Shown here piece by piece: positions 1 through 11,751 of a stretch of 64,000 bases of DNA. Below the pieces are notes generated by a model. It did not search any database and was not told the DNA's origin. It saw only the letters and a program-made list of their open reading frames with translations. Every line of letters starts with the position of its first letter. Within the stretch, counting starts at the first letter, position 1. The position numbers and the translations under genes are program-made. This stretch comes from Saturnia japonica (lineage: Eukaryota; Arthropoda; Insecta; Lepidoptera; Saturniidae): NCBI GenBank assembly GCA_033032175.1, contig CM065321.1:4176501-4240500 (forward strand). The letters are read 5' to 3'.

Positions 1-129
1 TTGTTCAAAATTGTCTTGTTGTAAATTAAATTAGTCTGTTGTTATTCAATTTGTTTATATTGGTCAATATTGATTTAATTTGTTATTTCTTCGAGCTTAG
101 TTATTGTGCATAAATGAAGTAGATTATAA

Positions 130-325
130 ATATAAACTGGAAGCATACATTTTGAGATGCCTCAAAAACCCCCAAGGAATTTCTAACAAAGGAGCCACCA
201 TTTTGTTGGGATACTGAAATTGTCCTAAGACTGGACACTATATTCACTTGATAATGGCAGTAATGGTCTTCAATAAAGAGGATTAGTTGCTAAGTTGGGA
301 AGATGAAGAAGAATGATGTAATCCA
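130..325 (+). repeat. Dispersed repeat A, 3' part
   Basis: AAAGGAGCCACCATTTTGTT and TAATGGCAGTAATGGTCTTC match the copies at 25815, 28865 and 30640. Confidence 0.6.
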
Positions 326-1784
326 TACCATCGTTATCAAGAGTTGATCTCTGAAAGATATGTACATCTAACCCTACCCTGAGTGGTAGATGCAATTATT
401 TTTCCTATTAAATTTCGTATTAAAGTGGTAAGTGGGCCTGTAATGTATACGTAGTAAATATAACTAGCAATCGTCTTATGCTCGAAAATCGATCAGCGAC
501 TTTTTGATCATAGACTATTTTCTGTTTGACATTTAAAGTATTCATGAACCTAAACAATGAGTATTATCTACATCACTTGCTGTCACTTTTCGTTGAGTGA
601 CAATGTCAATATTTTGGGGGGTCTAAGTTCAACGGCACTGGTCAGGTTAGGATTCGCAGTATTAATTTATTTAATTTAATATATTAATAACAGATATTAT
701 AGATAAATTTTCGCTTTCTACACTCCTGCTCCATATAAATCTCATAGTCTTCTGTCATATACTTACAATGCCAGAACATGTAACAAGAATATGTTAACCT
801 TATTGTCTTGTCATTATTTAACATGTTTTAGGCTCATATAATTATTTATGCATACTATAGTCTAAAGACCACCACCTCCTACGCTTATGTTTATAAGATT
901 TCACTACTTTTTATAGACAATTGTCAGTTTTTGACATTATGTTGTCTTGGGATATTCCTTTCCGAAGAGCATTTACTTGTGGCAAAATTCATATACTGAG
1001 CTATGTTCAGGATTTTTACCACAAAACACGTAGATGGATTTTTCGCTGTAATTAAATTCAGTTAGCCTTAACTCGCACGGGCGCGACCGTGCCCTCTTAA
1101 AGGGCATTTCACCAGAATAAACCGTCATCTCAACCTCTCCACAGTGTGGATATATATATTAGTTGATTGACTCAAGTGCAAATAAATATTTTTAGTGTGC
1201 AACTATTACTTTCAGAATCATAAGGAGGTATTATTTAGGTTTTGAATGATATAATTAGCAATAAACAAGATAAGTTATGTCCAACCTATTAACTTTTTGT
1301 CTATTTTATTATTGTGGTATTGTTCGTATAATATGCAATTATTTCTTATTTGTTTTATTAATTTTCCTATCTCCGGACATGATATCATGTTGACTCTATA
1401 CAGATGTTCATAAACCTACATATTTAATTAACACAGTCTCATAATAAATTCATTGTATAATCTCATGTGATAAAAGATAAGCCTATAGATTCAGTATCTT
1501 GGCAGATGTTACTGTTGGATTGCAGTTAACCTCCGATAATTACCATGTTATCACCACCGAAACTCCTAGGCCTGATGTCCACGTACCGCAAGAAAAAACC
1601 CGCTAGATAACTAGATATAATAAATTAATAAGTAATGGCATTATAATAAGTGCGAAAAAAAAAACACTAATGGCTATTTATAATGCCATTATAAATATGT
1701 AAATATTTTATCGCAATGTCTTTTTGCGATGCCATTTTATATATTATAATTATGTGATTTTTTTATTACATTAGGTAATCTTCT
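326..1784. other. AT-rich sequence, no gene seen
   Basis: Six-frame stops are dense. The only structure is a set of small AT palindromes around AATGGCATTATAA near 1630-1735, possibly a decayed foldback element. Confidence 0.4.
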
Positions 1785-2495
1785 GTATTAATAAATCTGT
1801 CTGTACAGTTAATATTTTTCCAAAATTTCCCGTTAGGCATACTATATGAAAAATACTGATCACGAATATGACATTAAAATTTTTTTTGTCAGTCTTTTTG
1901 TATGTCCGGATTTAACTCAATTCTCAACTCAACTCAATTCATATGAAATTTTGTACACGGGATGCTTATGTCATCGTTCAGTTGATAGGGTATAAGAAAT
2001 TTCAATATTAGTTATAGAAATCATTAAAAAAAATACCAGAAATAATTATTTTAGTTTATCGTTCGCCGATTTTAATGAAATTTTGGAAACGGGAAGTATA
2101 AGGAATTACATAATTGATGGAATATTATAACCATTGTCAATATTAATTCTAGAAATCGTAAAAAAGTTAAAAAAGTTAATTTTTCATCAATTCTCAACTG
2201 ATTCTGATTGATTTTTGTAGACGGAAAGCATACATCATAATCATAATACATATAATCATCATAAGCATACATCATTAAGAGACTATAAGAATCGCTAAGA
2301 ATGCATTATAAATCGTAAAATAGAATAATAATGTTCAACCGATTTTGATGAAAATTGTACACGGACAGTACACGGCATTCTTCAATAATTAATACGGCAT
2401 ATGAATAGTGAACAATATGTGTAAAAATAAAATTACTGGTTGTGCGTACTGCGTAGTTACAAATGCGTGCGGAGTCGCGGGCACACATCTCTAGA
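1785..2495 (+). mobile_element. Helitron-like non-autonomous element
   Basis: Lead-in AATCTGTCTGTACAGTTAA, internal TGATGAAAATTGTACACGG, and the GC-rich 3' end GCGTGCGGAGTCGCGGGCAC followed by CTCTAG. Shares its 5' part with 41215-42216 and 8690-8915. Confidence 0.5.
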
Positions 2496-2939
2496 CATAC
2501 AATTAATTGTTGAAAAATAGGGAGCACAAAGAAGTCTTGATCTGTCACAGAATTGATATTTGATCTATATACGTGACATTGGCGGAATTGTGTTTACACA
2601 CACGTTGCCATTATAAAGAAGAAGAAGAGAAGGTATGCAGAGACTATACTTGAGAAAGTGTCTGTCGAAAAGCCTCAATTAGGGTGGAACTGTGGTAGCA
2701 AATGCGGTAATTTTTACAAATAGCGTCAAATGGTTTTTTTTTACGCCCGTTTAACTTAACCTCTAATTAACTACAAAAACTTTTCACATTATTGTTCAAT
2801 GTTTTAAGTTTTGCAACAATAAAAACTAAAATTACGAAAAGGTATCAATCTCTCTAGCTACACTAGCGTCATCTTCGTTGGTCTTTGAATTATAATTTGC
2901 AGCTTACAGCTCTGGACACTTTTTCAACTTCTCCTGCAT

Positions 2940-3335
2940 ATAAGATGGTTCTCCTTAAACTCCGAAACGGATGAACCGATTTTGACTGGACTTTCACTGA
3001 TAGATAGCTGATGTTATATGGATATGGAGTAACTTAAGCTACTTTTATTTTAGAAAAAGAATTAGGGTCCACACAAATAAAAAAACTGGTCATGGTGAAT
3101 CAATTCGGGTGCTTAATTGGTTTATGCTGAGTAAACACTAAGAGATATAGTAAATTAATGTACTACATAATTATATGCATTAAAAAGACCTACAAAATAT
3201 TCACGAGAATATACATCTATCTATCTATAGAACACCCACAATAAGCATTTTTGTCTTTAAAATAGCCGGTAGCGGGGGAGCAAGATTCGCGCGAGCATTC
3301 TGTAATCCACGTGAACGAAGCCACGGGCACAGCTA
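2940..3335 (+). repeat. Dispersed repeat B (ends in GGGCACAGCTAG)
   Basis: Reads CTCCGAAACGGATGAACCGA, ACTTTCACTGATAGATAGCT, AAGAATTAGGG, then ends ACGAAGCCACGGGCACAGCT. Copies in both orientations at 9068, 15625, 23112, 46085, 49425 and 61860. Confidence 0.7.
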
Positions 3336-3507
3336 GTTTCAATTAGAAGAAATACACTGTGGTTGCAAAAATATGAGTGTTGCTACTTTTAACGAACTAC
3401 TGGAAAATATTTCCAATGGAGAAAGGGTGTCGAATTGCACCTTCAGCACTGAGACGCCCAAGCCTGCACTTGGTGCACCTCTCTGAGTAACGAATGAGAA
3501 AATGGCT

Positions 3508-3556
3508 GTAGGGCTATAGTATAGTATACTATACTAGCACTAGTATAGTATAGTAT
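3508..3556. repeat. Palindrome built of TATAG/CTATA units
   Basis: TATAGTATAGTATACTATAC is followed after TAGCAC by TAGTATAGTATAGTATGG, giving a near-perfect hairpin with a 3-nt loop. Probably a simple-sequence palindrome. Confidence 0.6.
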
Positions 3557-3654
3557 GGCTGTTTTGTTCGATTGGGTCGCAACCACCATACATGTGGTGA
3601 TAAGTCCATCATAGTGATTCGCTTTTGCGTGTCGCGTTTCGTGATCATACATAC

Positions 3655-3926
3655 GTAATTACATATACATAAATACCATCACGCCTGTATCCCCGAAGGG
3701 TTAGGCAGAGGTGTACTAACGTACACCCATAGTTCGCCGTGTATGTATTTTAGGTCCCACGTAATAGAGGGCAAGCCTATTGCCATTAATTGGGCACAAA
3801 GCCAAACTCCGAGCTGTTACTGAGAATTTCATAGAAAACCCCAATAACATTTTGCTTGACCTGGGAATCGAACCCAGGACCTCAATCATAGCAGTCGCGC
3901 TTTAACCACTAGGCTAACGAAACAGT
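3655..3926 (-). mobile_element. tRNA-headed SINE, family 1
   Basis: Minus strand begins with a tRNA-like head: A box TTAGCCTAGTGGTTAAAGCG, B box GGGTTCGATTCCCAGG. A body shared with 43091-43350 follows and ends near GGGATACAGGCG. It is a pol III type retroposon. Confidence 0.75.
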
Positions 3927-3944
3927 TTCGGAATCAGCCTGTAC

Positions 3945-4095
3945 ACAACCAGTTAAATGAACGCAGCCCGACATAACCGCGGTGACCATCGATGGATTAC
4001 GATCTCTCGGTGGTCGTCGTTGTGTTAGGATTGTAATGTGCTTACCATCAGGGACACTACAGTCAATTTGCCGTGCTACTATAAAAATGGCTGGA
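3945..4095 (+). repeat. Dispersed repeat D
   Basis: ACCGCGGTGACCATCGATGG, GGTGGTCGTCGTTGTGTTAG and GTAATGTGCTTACCATCAGG; relatives at 15118-15220, 47845-47885, 58675-58790 and 63440-63505. It also explains the antiparallel short ORFs here. Confidence 0.55.
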
Positions 4096-4214
4096 GTGAC
4101 GTATCTAAACCTAAAACCTTGCCTGCTTGAACCAACATTCAGTTCAAATAATTTGGCAACTACATTAAATAAAAAACAGATAACAGTGCACAATACACCT
4201 TTTAATTAATTTAA

Positions 4215-4419
4215 TTAATTTTCATCTACATCGAAACCAAAAACTTCTTTGAACTTTTGTTGGTAATAATCGTTTCCGTTTTTTAAAGTTGAAACACTTT
4301 TCGCCAGACCGGAACCAGACTCGTCTCTCATGGTGGCTTCCATTATCGGGCTTCCTCCGATTTTCAATACAGCCGTCTCCACTGTCACTTTGTCGCCTAT
4401 TTTTGATGGTTTTAGAAAA
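4215..4419 (-). CDS. Thioesterase copy A exon 3
   Basis: This 205-nt exon follows a TTTACAG acceptor and completes a split Asn codon, giving SLNLNFLKPSKIGDK across the junction, as expected for a hotdog strand. It ends FDVDEN and TAA. The exon in copy B (11471-11675) has the same length and the same last six residues. Confidence 0.88.
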
Positions 4420-7400
4420 CTGTAAACAAATAAACAAAGATCACTTAAACATATTATTTAAAACACTTTAAATGTTTATGAATGTATAAAACAAAACTCT
4501 ATTTTGCATTAAAAAATATACTAAAAGAAACTTAACTATGGTTTTTTTTTGAATGATTAGTTTTAAAGAATATGAAGGGTTATGGGAAGCTGATGTAAAT
4601 CATCTTAATTTAATTATATTTTTGTATTAGCTGACACGTACAACTTCGTCCGCGTCACATATTGAAGCTGTCTTAAGGAATATTTTTTCCCCGTTATTAC
4701 AATATTTTTCATTGATACTCCGCTTCTATTGGTCGTACCGTTATGTTATGCAGTTTATAGTATTCCTCGATAAATGGGCTATCCAACACTAAAATAATTT
4801 TCCATTCGAACCAGTAGTTTCCGAGATTAGCGCGTTCAACCAAACAAACAAACTCTTCAGCTTTATAAATATTAATATAAATTAAAATATGAAAAATAAA
4901 AACATAACTAATATTCATAAATAACTTACGAGGTTAGCATAACAAACCACACCAGTACAGCAACAAATAAGTAAAGTAGTGAGTGTGTGTAGTAGAGAGA
5001 GAAGTCAGTATAAATGTTGAAAGGGGAAAGCTGAGTCGGAAAGAGCCTACGAGACGCGACGCTGGCCGAATGTAGCTACTTCCCATTAGTCCCATCAGAA
5101 AACACTATTAAATGTTTCACATCAAAATTTTTGGATCGTGACCATGTTATATTGTGTCGTGTCTCGTTGCATGATCAGCCTATATATTATATCCAGTAAT
5201 CAAGCGGGCTTGTAGAGATCTGTATATGAGTGAGTCGCGACCACCATACACATGGCTATTAACCTCTCACAGTAACTGTTTTAGTTTGTCATATTTCGTT
5301 ATCACTTTTTTTGCGTTTGACCACACCTCGCATGACCGTAATTGATAATGTGGTCTGCGATGGAGTACGATTTCCTAGAAGGTACCTATCATTCGTGACT
5401 AGAAGATACTTGGTAATTATCGGGAAATATAAACTCCAGCAAATAAAGCGCATGATAAATGTGCTAGCAAAATTCTTCGTGTGCACTGGTATATATATCA
5501 ACCATACATCGATCATGACGCTTCGTCGAGTCTCTTGCTGTCCGATGGTAGAAGGGGAATAGGAGGATTTAATTGTACAATTCCAACGCACACTCGCCGA
5601 AATATATGCGGTAAAAGAAAACGATAAACGTGCAACTTTACGTCGATGTTCTGTGTTCTAAGAGACTTGCTAGAAGGTATGGACATTTAGACTATACAAT
5701 TCTTACAATAAGGCATAATGCCGTTCTAACATTCAAAAGTAAAGTTAATTAATAGTAAACTGAAATAAAATTTACTTTAAGTTTAAAGAAGTTGTCCAGG
5801 ATATCCGACTGTCAGGTACACTCAGCTGGGCGTACACAGCGAACGCGTCTAGGGTTGACGCAATATAACCACCATGCAAGAACCCGGCTATATTACACAT
5901 TGTTTCGTCCACTGTAAATGTACCAACCATGACTCCATTCGACAACGAAGTTATATTTATCTGTAAAGTGTAACAACAGTCTTAATTTGATAATAACATA
6001 CTTTATCTAAGCTTGAATAGTAAAATATTATCAAAATCAATTATATTTATAAGGGAGTCGTTGATGAATAATATGCGTTTAAAATGCCAAAACATAGGCA
6101 ATTTTCACAGCATTTTGGCTGAACCGAGTTCGGATGAAGCCAAGATGTTGTACGACCTGGTAGTGCTGGCTCATCGGCGACTCTCTTGATTTAATGCTGG
6201 TATGGATTGGGAACAATGGGACTGATATATTTGGTAGAATCGAAGTCCCGGAAAAAAAAAACAGATACGGCATTGGTTCACGCTCTTTACATGCAATCGT
6301 GAATGGTGGGCAATTAATTGCCTTCAGTTAGTTGACTTTCGACTTGATACCGGTGTGAGCGAGAAGAAACTTTTATCCTTTTTTGACAACAGAGTTTCCA
6401 CCTTTACGCTGTGATTCGCTATTTATTTTGTTCCAACATGCTGATAACAAAATTTGTACCGTTATCAAATTGCTCTTAGTGAGAGTATAACACGACTATT
6501 TATAAAACGTAATTGATCTAAATAGAAAATTTCATTGAAATCTTTAGAGCCCGTGTTAAACTTATTCATCCAAATTGATTAAAGGTTCTACAGAGGCACC
6601 GAATCTTTTATCGTCTTTGTCATTTACTGTTACAAGAAAATTACCAAGACCAGCTACTTTTAACCTATTTACAACAGAAAGAGTGCTCTCTAACATGGGG
6701 TATAAGGCTCCCATAGAGCGATTAACGAGATTTGATTAACATACTCCAAAACGAAAACAAACTAAACATTTTACATTACGACGTCCCTGTAATCAAAAAA
6801 TATTTTGCTCAGTAATAAAAGAGGACAAACTGTTAACCCAGTTATTTACAATTTATTAAAATGTATATTTTTTATTTGTTTGTTATCATTCAATTTGCTT
6901 TCTCTTCTGTTTATTGTTACTCGTTATATTATCTTTATCATGTAGTCTACACTTTTAATTATAGTAGCACTAAGTAATGTTCTCTGTCTATTTTTCTTTT
7001 CTTGTTTTAGTGTTTATTATTTGAGTGTTCAAATACATAATGAAATAAATTAACTCTCCGTCGTAGAGCGTCGTTGCCAACGCACCCGTGTAGCCAGCCT
7101 ATAGTTGTAGTCGCATGCCTCGCTTGCCTACAGGTTTCTAGATTATTGTCGTTTATGGTTACTAATCGACTACTTAGAGTCGTAACGTGTAGTGAGTAAT
7201 ATGGCATATAACATTTCCCAATAAATAAGCTATCATGGCATATCATGCAAAAAAAAAAACAATTTAATAGGTGCAGTAGTTACTCATGGTTATAAGTTAC
7301 ACATGACCTATATTTGATATCACCCGTACATCATATGTGTAAAATTTATGTAAATATGCCACATATGATGTGACTATGATGTTAAACTAAGGTAACGTGT

Positions 7401-8271
7401 GTAAATTCTCACACTTTCTTTAAATTATTAGTATAGTATAGATGTAGATATTTATTTTCTCAATTAATTCATATGGTGAACGAAGTCGCGTGTATTTAAT
7501 TTAATGAAATTTGAAACATGCATGCTGTCCACGGTCCACCCGATGTTAAGTGGTCACTGTAAACTTTAGCTATGTACATAAAAATCAAACCCAAAAGGAC
7601 TGCAGTCCTGAGGCCAGTCATAATAGATTGCTAGTCCTTAAGGCTAATTTTTAAGGCATTTTAGTGGAAAAAAATCGCAATATAATATAGAAATAATATC
7701 GTTTTTCGTCTCGCATTTTAAAATTTAGAGCAATAATTGTTGTTTTAATATTGATAATAACCAATGTTTAATCGTTTTTATCAATAAGAATAAAAAATTA
7801 TATTTAAATTGCATTTTTTTTAAATCAATTTTTGATGTTACACTTTTACTTATTTTGAAAAAATCTAAAAAACATGATAACTCAAAAATTGTTCACTTTT
7901 GCATAATGTATATGAGGTTTAAAATTATCGCAAATAGTCACCCCTATCACCTCCTAATGGGAATTTGTAGAATTACCAATAACCCTGTATAATATAATAT
8001 GTATAGGTAAATTCGAATTGAATGCCCTCCGTCTTTTTTTGAAGTCCGTTTAAAAAACATATTCTCATCTTAAAGTGGCTAAAAAAAGCCACCGAAATCC
8101 GTTCAGAAACTGTCTAATACTAATACGTATATTACGGTATATTATTAAAAAATACTTTAATAAATATCTTACCTTTTTGAATAAATTATGGGTATCAAAA
8201 TAATCTGGCTGCGCCTTGACATAAGCATTTAAAGTCTTCAGTACACGTAAACCACGAGCGCTTGATGCCAT
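4215..8271 (-). CDS. Acyl-CoA thioesterase 13-like protein (hotdog fold), copy A, 3 exons
   Basis: Exons join(8271-8173, 5960-5776, 4419-4215) give 489 nt and 162 residues plus stop. Junctions are AAG|GTAAG and, after TTA-AA, GT; acceptors are TTTACAG. Phases 0 and 2 join cleanly. The core motif FLHGGYIASTLDAF is the PaaI/THEM2 signature. The expected catalytic Asn (CNIAG), the His of HGG and the Asp of TLDA are all present in exon 2. Exon 3 holds the second half of the hotdog beta-sheet (motif KPSKIGDKVTVETAVLK). Family knowledge: ACOT13 hydrolyses medium and long-chain acyl-CoA, forms tetramers and works in the cytosol or at mitochondria. The length is slightly above the roughly 140 residues of vertebrate ACOT13 because of a longer C-terminal tail ending FDVDEN. 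A second, diverged copy lies immediately upstream on the same strand. Family assignment is confident; the substrate is not known from sequence. Confidence 0.88.
4490..5140 (-). repeat. About 650-bp dispersed repeat, thioesterase copy A intron 2
   Basis: Shares blocks with 12410-13290 (copy B intron 2) and 41505-41960 (53BP1 intron 4): AGTATAAATGTTGAAAGG, GACGCGACGCTGGCCGAA and ATTAAATGTTTCACATCAAA. It was present before the thioesterase duplication or inserted twice. Confidence 0.6.
5776..5960 (-). CDS. Thioesterase copy A exon 2 (catalytic)
   Basis: This 185-nt exon starts at phase 0 after a TTTACAG acceptor and ends at phase 2 before GTAAAT. It contains the active-site block CNIAGFLHGGYIASTLDAF followed by VYAQLSVPDS. 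The length is identical to exon 2 of copy B at 15249-15433. Confidence 0.9.
6562..6738 (-). CDS. Unidentified short ORF inside intron 1 of thioesterase copy A
   Basis: About 57 sense codons are open on the minus strand and end at a TAA (6562-6564). The C-terminal motifs read VNRLKVAGLGNFLVTVND and FGASVEPLINLDE. The composition looks protein-like, not random, and the first in-frame ATG gives about 50 residues. I do not recognise it. It has no obvious splice acceptor and sits among repeats, so it may be a piece of a mobile element or of a retroposed gene. Confidence 0.3.
8173..8271 (-). CDS. Thioesterase copy A exon 1
   Basis: Encodes 33 residues starting MASSARGLRVLKTLNAYV and ending LFKK, followed by a strong GTAAGA donor. 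The same start context and a very similar peptide occur in copy B, which supports the start codon. The basic, leucine-containing start could be a weak mitochondrial-type leader, but the family also begins with a helical segment here, so I make no targeting claim. Confidence 0.85.
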
Positions 8272-8330
8272 CTTTAGAAAAACTACTTGTAATCCGGATT
8301 AAGATCTACAAAAATACAATGTTACCTGAA

Positions 8331-8390
8331 CTGTTTACGCATCAATTTATACTCGACATATAATGTTGCTAACTGAAATTTTTAAATTAT
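8331..8390 (-). promoter_or_regulatory. Conserved upstream block of thioesterase copy A
   Basis: The stretch GTTTACGC-n-TCAATTTATAC followed by CGA-n-ATATAATGTTGC lies 60-120 nt upstream of the copy A start codon. It recurs almost unchanged at 20249-20305 upstream of copy B. It is therefore inherited from before the duplication and probably includes the core promoter; no TATA box at a standard distance is certain. Confidence 0.5.
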
Positions 8391-8419
8391 CCTAAAAAAC
8401 TTAAATAAAAACAAATTTA

Positions 8420-8600
8420 CAGCCCGTCTGATGGTAATAGATTAACCGTATGGACGCTTGCAACACCAGAGCTATCACTACCGCGTTGCCGACCATGAAC
8501 CCCTCATCCCCAAGTCCACAAGGAGCACTGGAAATCCTACTCACCGCTGCACCGCAGGAACACAACAAAAGATTTTTTAGCTGCGATTTTTTTTAGGGTG
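8420..8600 (+). repeat. Dispersed repeat E
   Basis: GCCCGTCTGATGGTAATAGA, CACTACCGCGTTGCCGACCA and ACTCACCGCTGCACCGCAGG; related to 20610-20735 and to shorter pieces at 10880-10985, 13440-13490, 21065-21140 and 50020-50100. Confidence 0.6.
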
Positions 8601-8689
8601 AAAATATTTCACGAGTCGTGCCGCTGCAAGTAGAGACTTAGAAACCATATTAAAAAAAATGTTTCCCAAAAGAACTATTTTCGATAATT

Positions 8690-8915
8690 CTTGACCGATT
8701 TTGATGAAATTTTGTACACGTGAAGTATAACTAACTCCATAATTGATAGGCTATAAGAATCGTCAACAGGAATTTCAAAAATATGTTTAAAAAAAAGAAC
8801 AAATTTGTTAATTCTCAAACAATTTTGATGAAAATTCTACGCGGAAAGTACAATGTCATTCCTCAGTTGATAGGCTGTATGAATTGTCGATAATATGAGT
8901 ACACATCGCTAGTTC
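8690..8915 (+). mobile_element. Helitron-like fragment
   Basis: Contains TTGATGAAATTTTGTACACG, ATTGATAGGCTATAAGAATC and ends ACACATCGCTAGTT; the same family as 1785-2495, with its 5' lead-in missing. Confidence 0.4.
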
Positions 8916-9067
8916 ATTATAAATTCTTCCACCACTGCCTTGTGAGAATCCTATTAAGGAACTCATGATGTCTAGGTAAATCTGCTTGCTCTTCACTGCT
9001 TCCTTGTGAAGTACATGGCATAACTATTAAACGACTTAATATATTACCCTATCAGAGTTTATATTTA

Positions 9068-9480
9068 CTACTAGCTGAGCTCGCGGCTTCGCTCACGTTG
9101 ACTACAGAATGACGTCGATCGGGCACACGCGTGACTGGTTCTACTCCCGCTCTCGGTTATTTTAAAGACAAAATGGTTATTATAGGTGATCCTTAGAAGA
9201 TACACATATGCTCTCGTTTTTTTTTGTAGGTGTTTTAAGATTTAGAATTATGTACTACATTCATTTTATTTTATCTCTTATAGTTTACTCAGTGTGCCCC
9301 AAAATCATCGTTTTTTCGAGTTTATTTTTATTTGTGCGGAACCCTAATACTTTTTCTAAAATAAATGTAGCCCAAATTAATCCTTATAGTGTCAGCTATC
9401 TGCCAGTGAAAGTTCCGTCAAAATCAAACTAACCGTTTCGGAGATTACCCGGAACAAACAAACACACAGATGGACTACAA
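9068..9480 (-). repeat. Dispersed repeat B
   Basis: Begins CTAGCTGAGCTCGCGGCTTC and ends CCGGAACAAACAAACACACA: the reverse of 2940-3335. A 74-codon ORF inside is accidental. Confidence 0.7.
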
Positions 9481-9589
9481 TTTTTTTTTTGTTTTTTTTT
9501 TTACCGTATATTCTTTCATATGCATTTTAACATTGAAAATACACTCTTCAAAAAAGATGAATAATATTCAATACGAACGTATATTTTGT

Positions 9590-9785
9590 TATGGGTGTTC
9601 AGCTATAATTTCTTTGTTTATGAATTGATTTGGATAATTTTTTTTTTTTTGTTTAATAGGGGGTACCTCATCAGTTGTCCCATTTTAATTTCTTTGACAT
9701 TGGACCTTCGACTTTGAAGATACACCAGGGAACTGCGCAAAAAAATTGAAGGTGGTTTTCTTTTTTGTTAAAAATTGTCTTGTGT
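9590..9785 (+). repeat. Dispersed repeat F
   Basis: GTCCCATTTTAATTTCTTTG, GAAGATACACCAGGGAACT and TGGTTTTCTTTTTTGTTAAA recur at 20340-20595 and in reverse at 30395-30610. Confidence 0.65.
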
Positions 9786-10249
9786 GTATAGATTGTAATT
9801 ATATTGCTATTTTTTTTTTTTTTTTTTGTTAATGTAATAGATTAATGATGATAGGTTTCGAAACTCTCTAATCATAATGTTCCTTCTTATTCGACTTGGA
9901 TTGTCCAACTTGGTCTTTTATCCACGATTTCAAACTAAAATGAATAAAAATACATAAATTCTTTTTTTTCTATTTATGTTTTTTAAACCGCCATGAGAGG
10001 ATGTTCCAGAAAAAATTGAGTGCTAGAAAATTTGTTAATCGCAAAGTTTGCGTTGCTGGGCGAAATAAGATTGATAACCTACGATTTAGGGTAATCGTAA
10101 AAACCTGACAGTACGTCAGATAATTTCCCTGAGAAAAGTTCAAATTACAATACGTTTGTTTCCATTGTTCTCATATCAACAATCCATCTGTAACAAAAGA
10201 TAATTAATATAAATTGCCTATAAATGCGAGTATCTCAGTAGGTATCTAT

Positions 10250-10330
10250 CTATATCAATAAATATGTAGTTCTGTCTGTACATGTAAGTTTTTTCCAAAT
10301 GTCTTGATATACTATGTACTCTGTCAAAAA
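10250..10330 (+). repeat. 5' end fragment of the same Helitron-like family
   Basis: ATGTAGTTCTGTCTGTACATG and TTTTTTCCAAAT match the lead-in of 1785 and 41215. It stops where the mariner relic begins. Confidence 0.4.
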
Positions 10331-10800
10331 AGTACCGGGAAAAAATCAATTATACACAAAATGTTAGTTATTCGTCTAATTTATTTATCGCCTTCAAAAT
10401 ATGTTGTTTCAGAAATGATAGACTTACATCAACGAATAATTCCATCATGACAATATTTTTTAAACGCTGTTTCCGTAATTGAGTTTAGTTCTTGTCACGA
10501 ATTCTCCTTTATGTCTCCTACCGAACGAAAACGGGTACCACGAAGTGGTAATTAGAGTTTACGAAAAAGAAAGAAGTAGGCTGGAGCCATATCTGGTGAA
10601 TAAGGTGGTTCCTCGATGGTATTTGTTGAGTTTTTGGTCAAAAATTCGTTCACAATGATGGCTTTGTGCGAAGGCACATACATTATCGTGGTGCAAAATC
10701 CAAGAATTTTCTTTCCACAAATCTGACCTTTTTCTTCGAATTTGCTCTCTTAAAGGCCACATAATGCTCAAATAATATACCTTTATTACCGTTTGACCTT
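10330..10800 (-). pseudogene. Degraded mariner-family transposase C-terminal half
   Basis: The minus strand reads REQIRRKRSDLWKENSWILH then HDN, the second catalytic Asp region of a different mariner subfamily. Frameshifts and stops follow, and a recognisable tail ending YFEGDK sits near 10385. The N-terminal half and clear terminal repeats are missing. This is not the subfamily found at 17.4 and 44.5 kb. Confidence 0.65.
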
Positions 10801-11204
10801 TCAGTTAGAATTCAGAGTGCACTATACCGAGAGTAGGGTTACCGGAGCTTCTTGGGCTAAGCGGGTTTCAAGTTTGTCAAAACGGTAGTGATAGATATGA
10901 TATTATGGTATGGACTTCCATAGGCTATGGTAGCCGCTTACCATCAGTCAGGCCGTATGCTTGTCCGCCACCTTTGTAGGATAAACAAATGCAAATACAT
11001 ATACGCAAAAACTCTTCGATGTTACTACATTTCATGAACAACTGGAAAATATCGCATAATATGGCAATTCTGCAGTGAACTATGCTATAATGTTAGTTTT
11101 CCCTAGCCTGCTTTAACTACAATTAAAAAAAAAATGTGGATCTCGGGATGCTCGACAGAAGTGATAACTTAAACTGATCAAAAAGAAAAAAAAACTAACG
11201 AAAG

Positions 11205-11290
11205 AGAGAAAGGGAAGCCGGCGAGGATTCGAGCCTAGGACTTCGGCTATAGCATCATGCTTACGACCGCTAGCCTACGAGTGTTTTGTT
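11205..11290 (-). mobile_element. tRNA-like SINE head fragment
   Basis: The minus strand has CTAGCGGTCGTAAGC and CCTAGGCTCGAATCC, A- and B-box like. The body does not match family 1 well; the copy is truncated. Confidence 0.45.
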
Positions 11291-11470
11291 AGGATTAACT
11301 GAAACTATGCTACTATTCATGGTACCGTAACGCGTTACGTTACGAAGTGGTTTACCCCCCATAAGAAGTTGTCACTTAAAAAAAATACACACAAATATCA
11401 CTGTACACCTGTCTAGGCGGATATCTACTTAGACCATAAAAAAACAAAGTGTCACACAAAGAAATCAAAT

Positions 11471-11675
11471 TTAATTTTCATCTACATCGAAACTGAATAC
11501 TTCTTTAAACTTTTTTTGATGATAATTGTTTCCAGTTGTAAAAGTGAACACACTTTTTGCCAAAAGGGAACCAGACTCGTCTCTCATGATGGCTTCCATT
11601 ATCGGGTTTCCTCTGGTTTTCAATACAGCCGTCTCCACTGTCACTTTGTCGCCTAATTTAGAACTTTTTAGAAAA
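11471..11675 (-). CDS. Thioesterase copy B exon 3 (open)
   Basis: This 205-nt exon starts with the same split codon as copy A, reads FLKSSKLGDKVTVETAVLK and ends FDVDEN and TAA. It is open throughout and the acceptor is intact (CTTAACAG). Confidence 0.8.
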
Positions 11676-11751
11676 CTGTTAAGAAATAAAAAAGAAATCA
11701 TGTACCTGTTGTTGTTATTGTTGTAGTTGCTTTGAATATTTAAGAATTGAA

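Noticed and set aside
9208..9432. Hydrophobic 74-codon ORF resembling a membrane protein
   Set aside because: Entirely inside dispersed repeat B, which is non-coding in its other copies.
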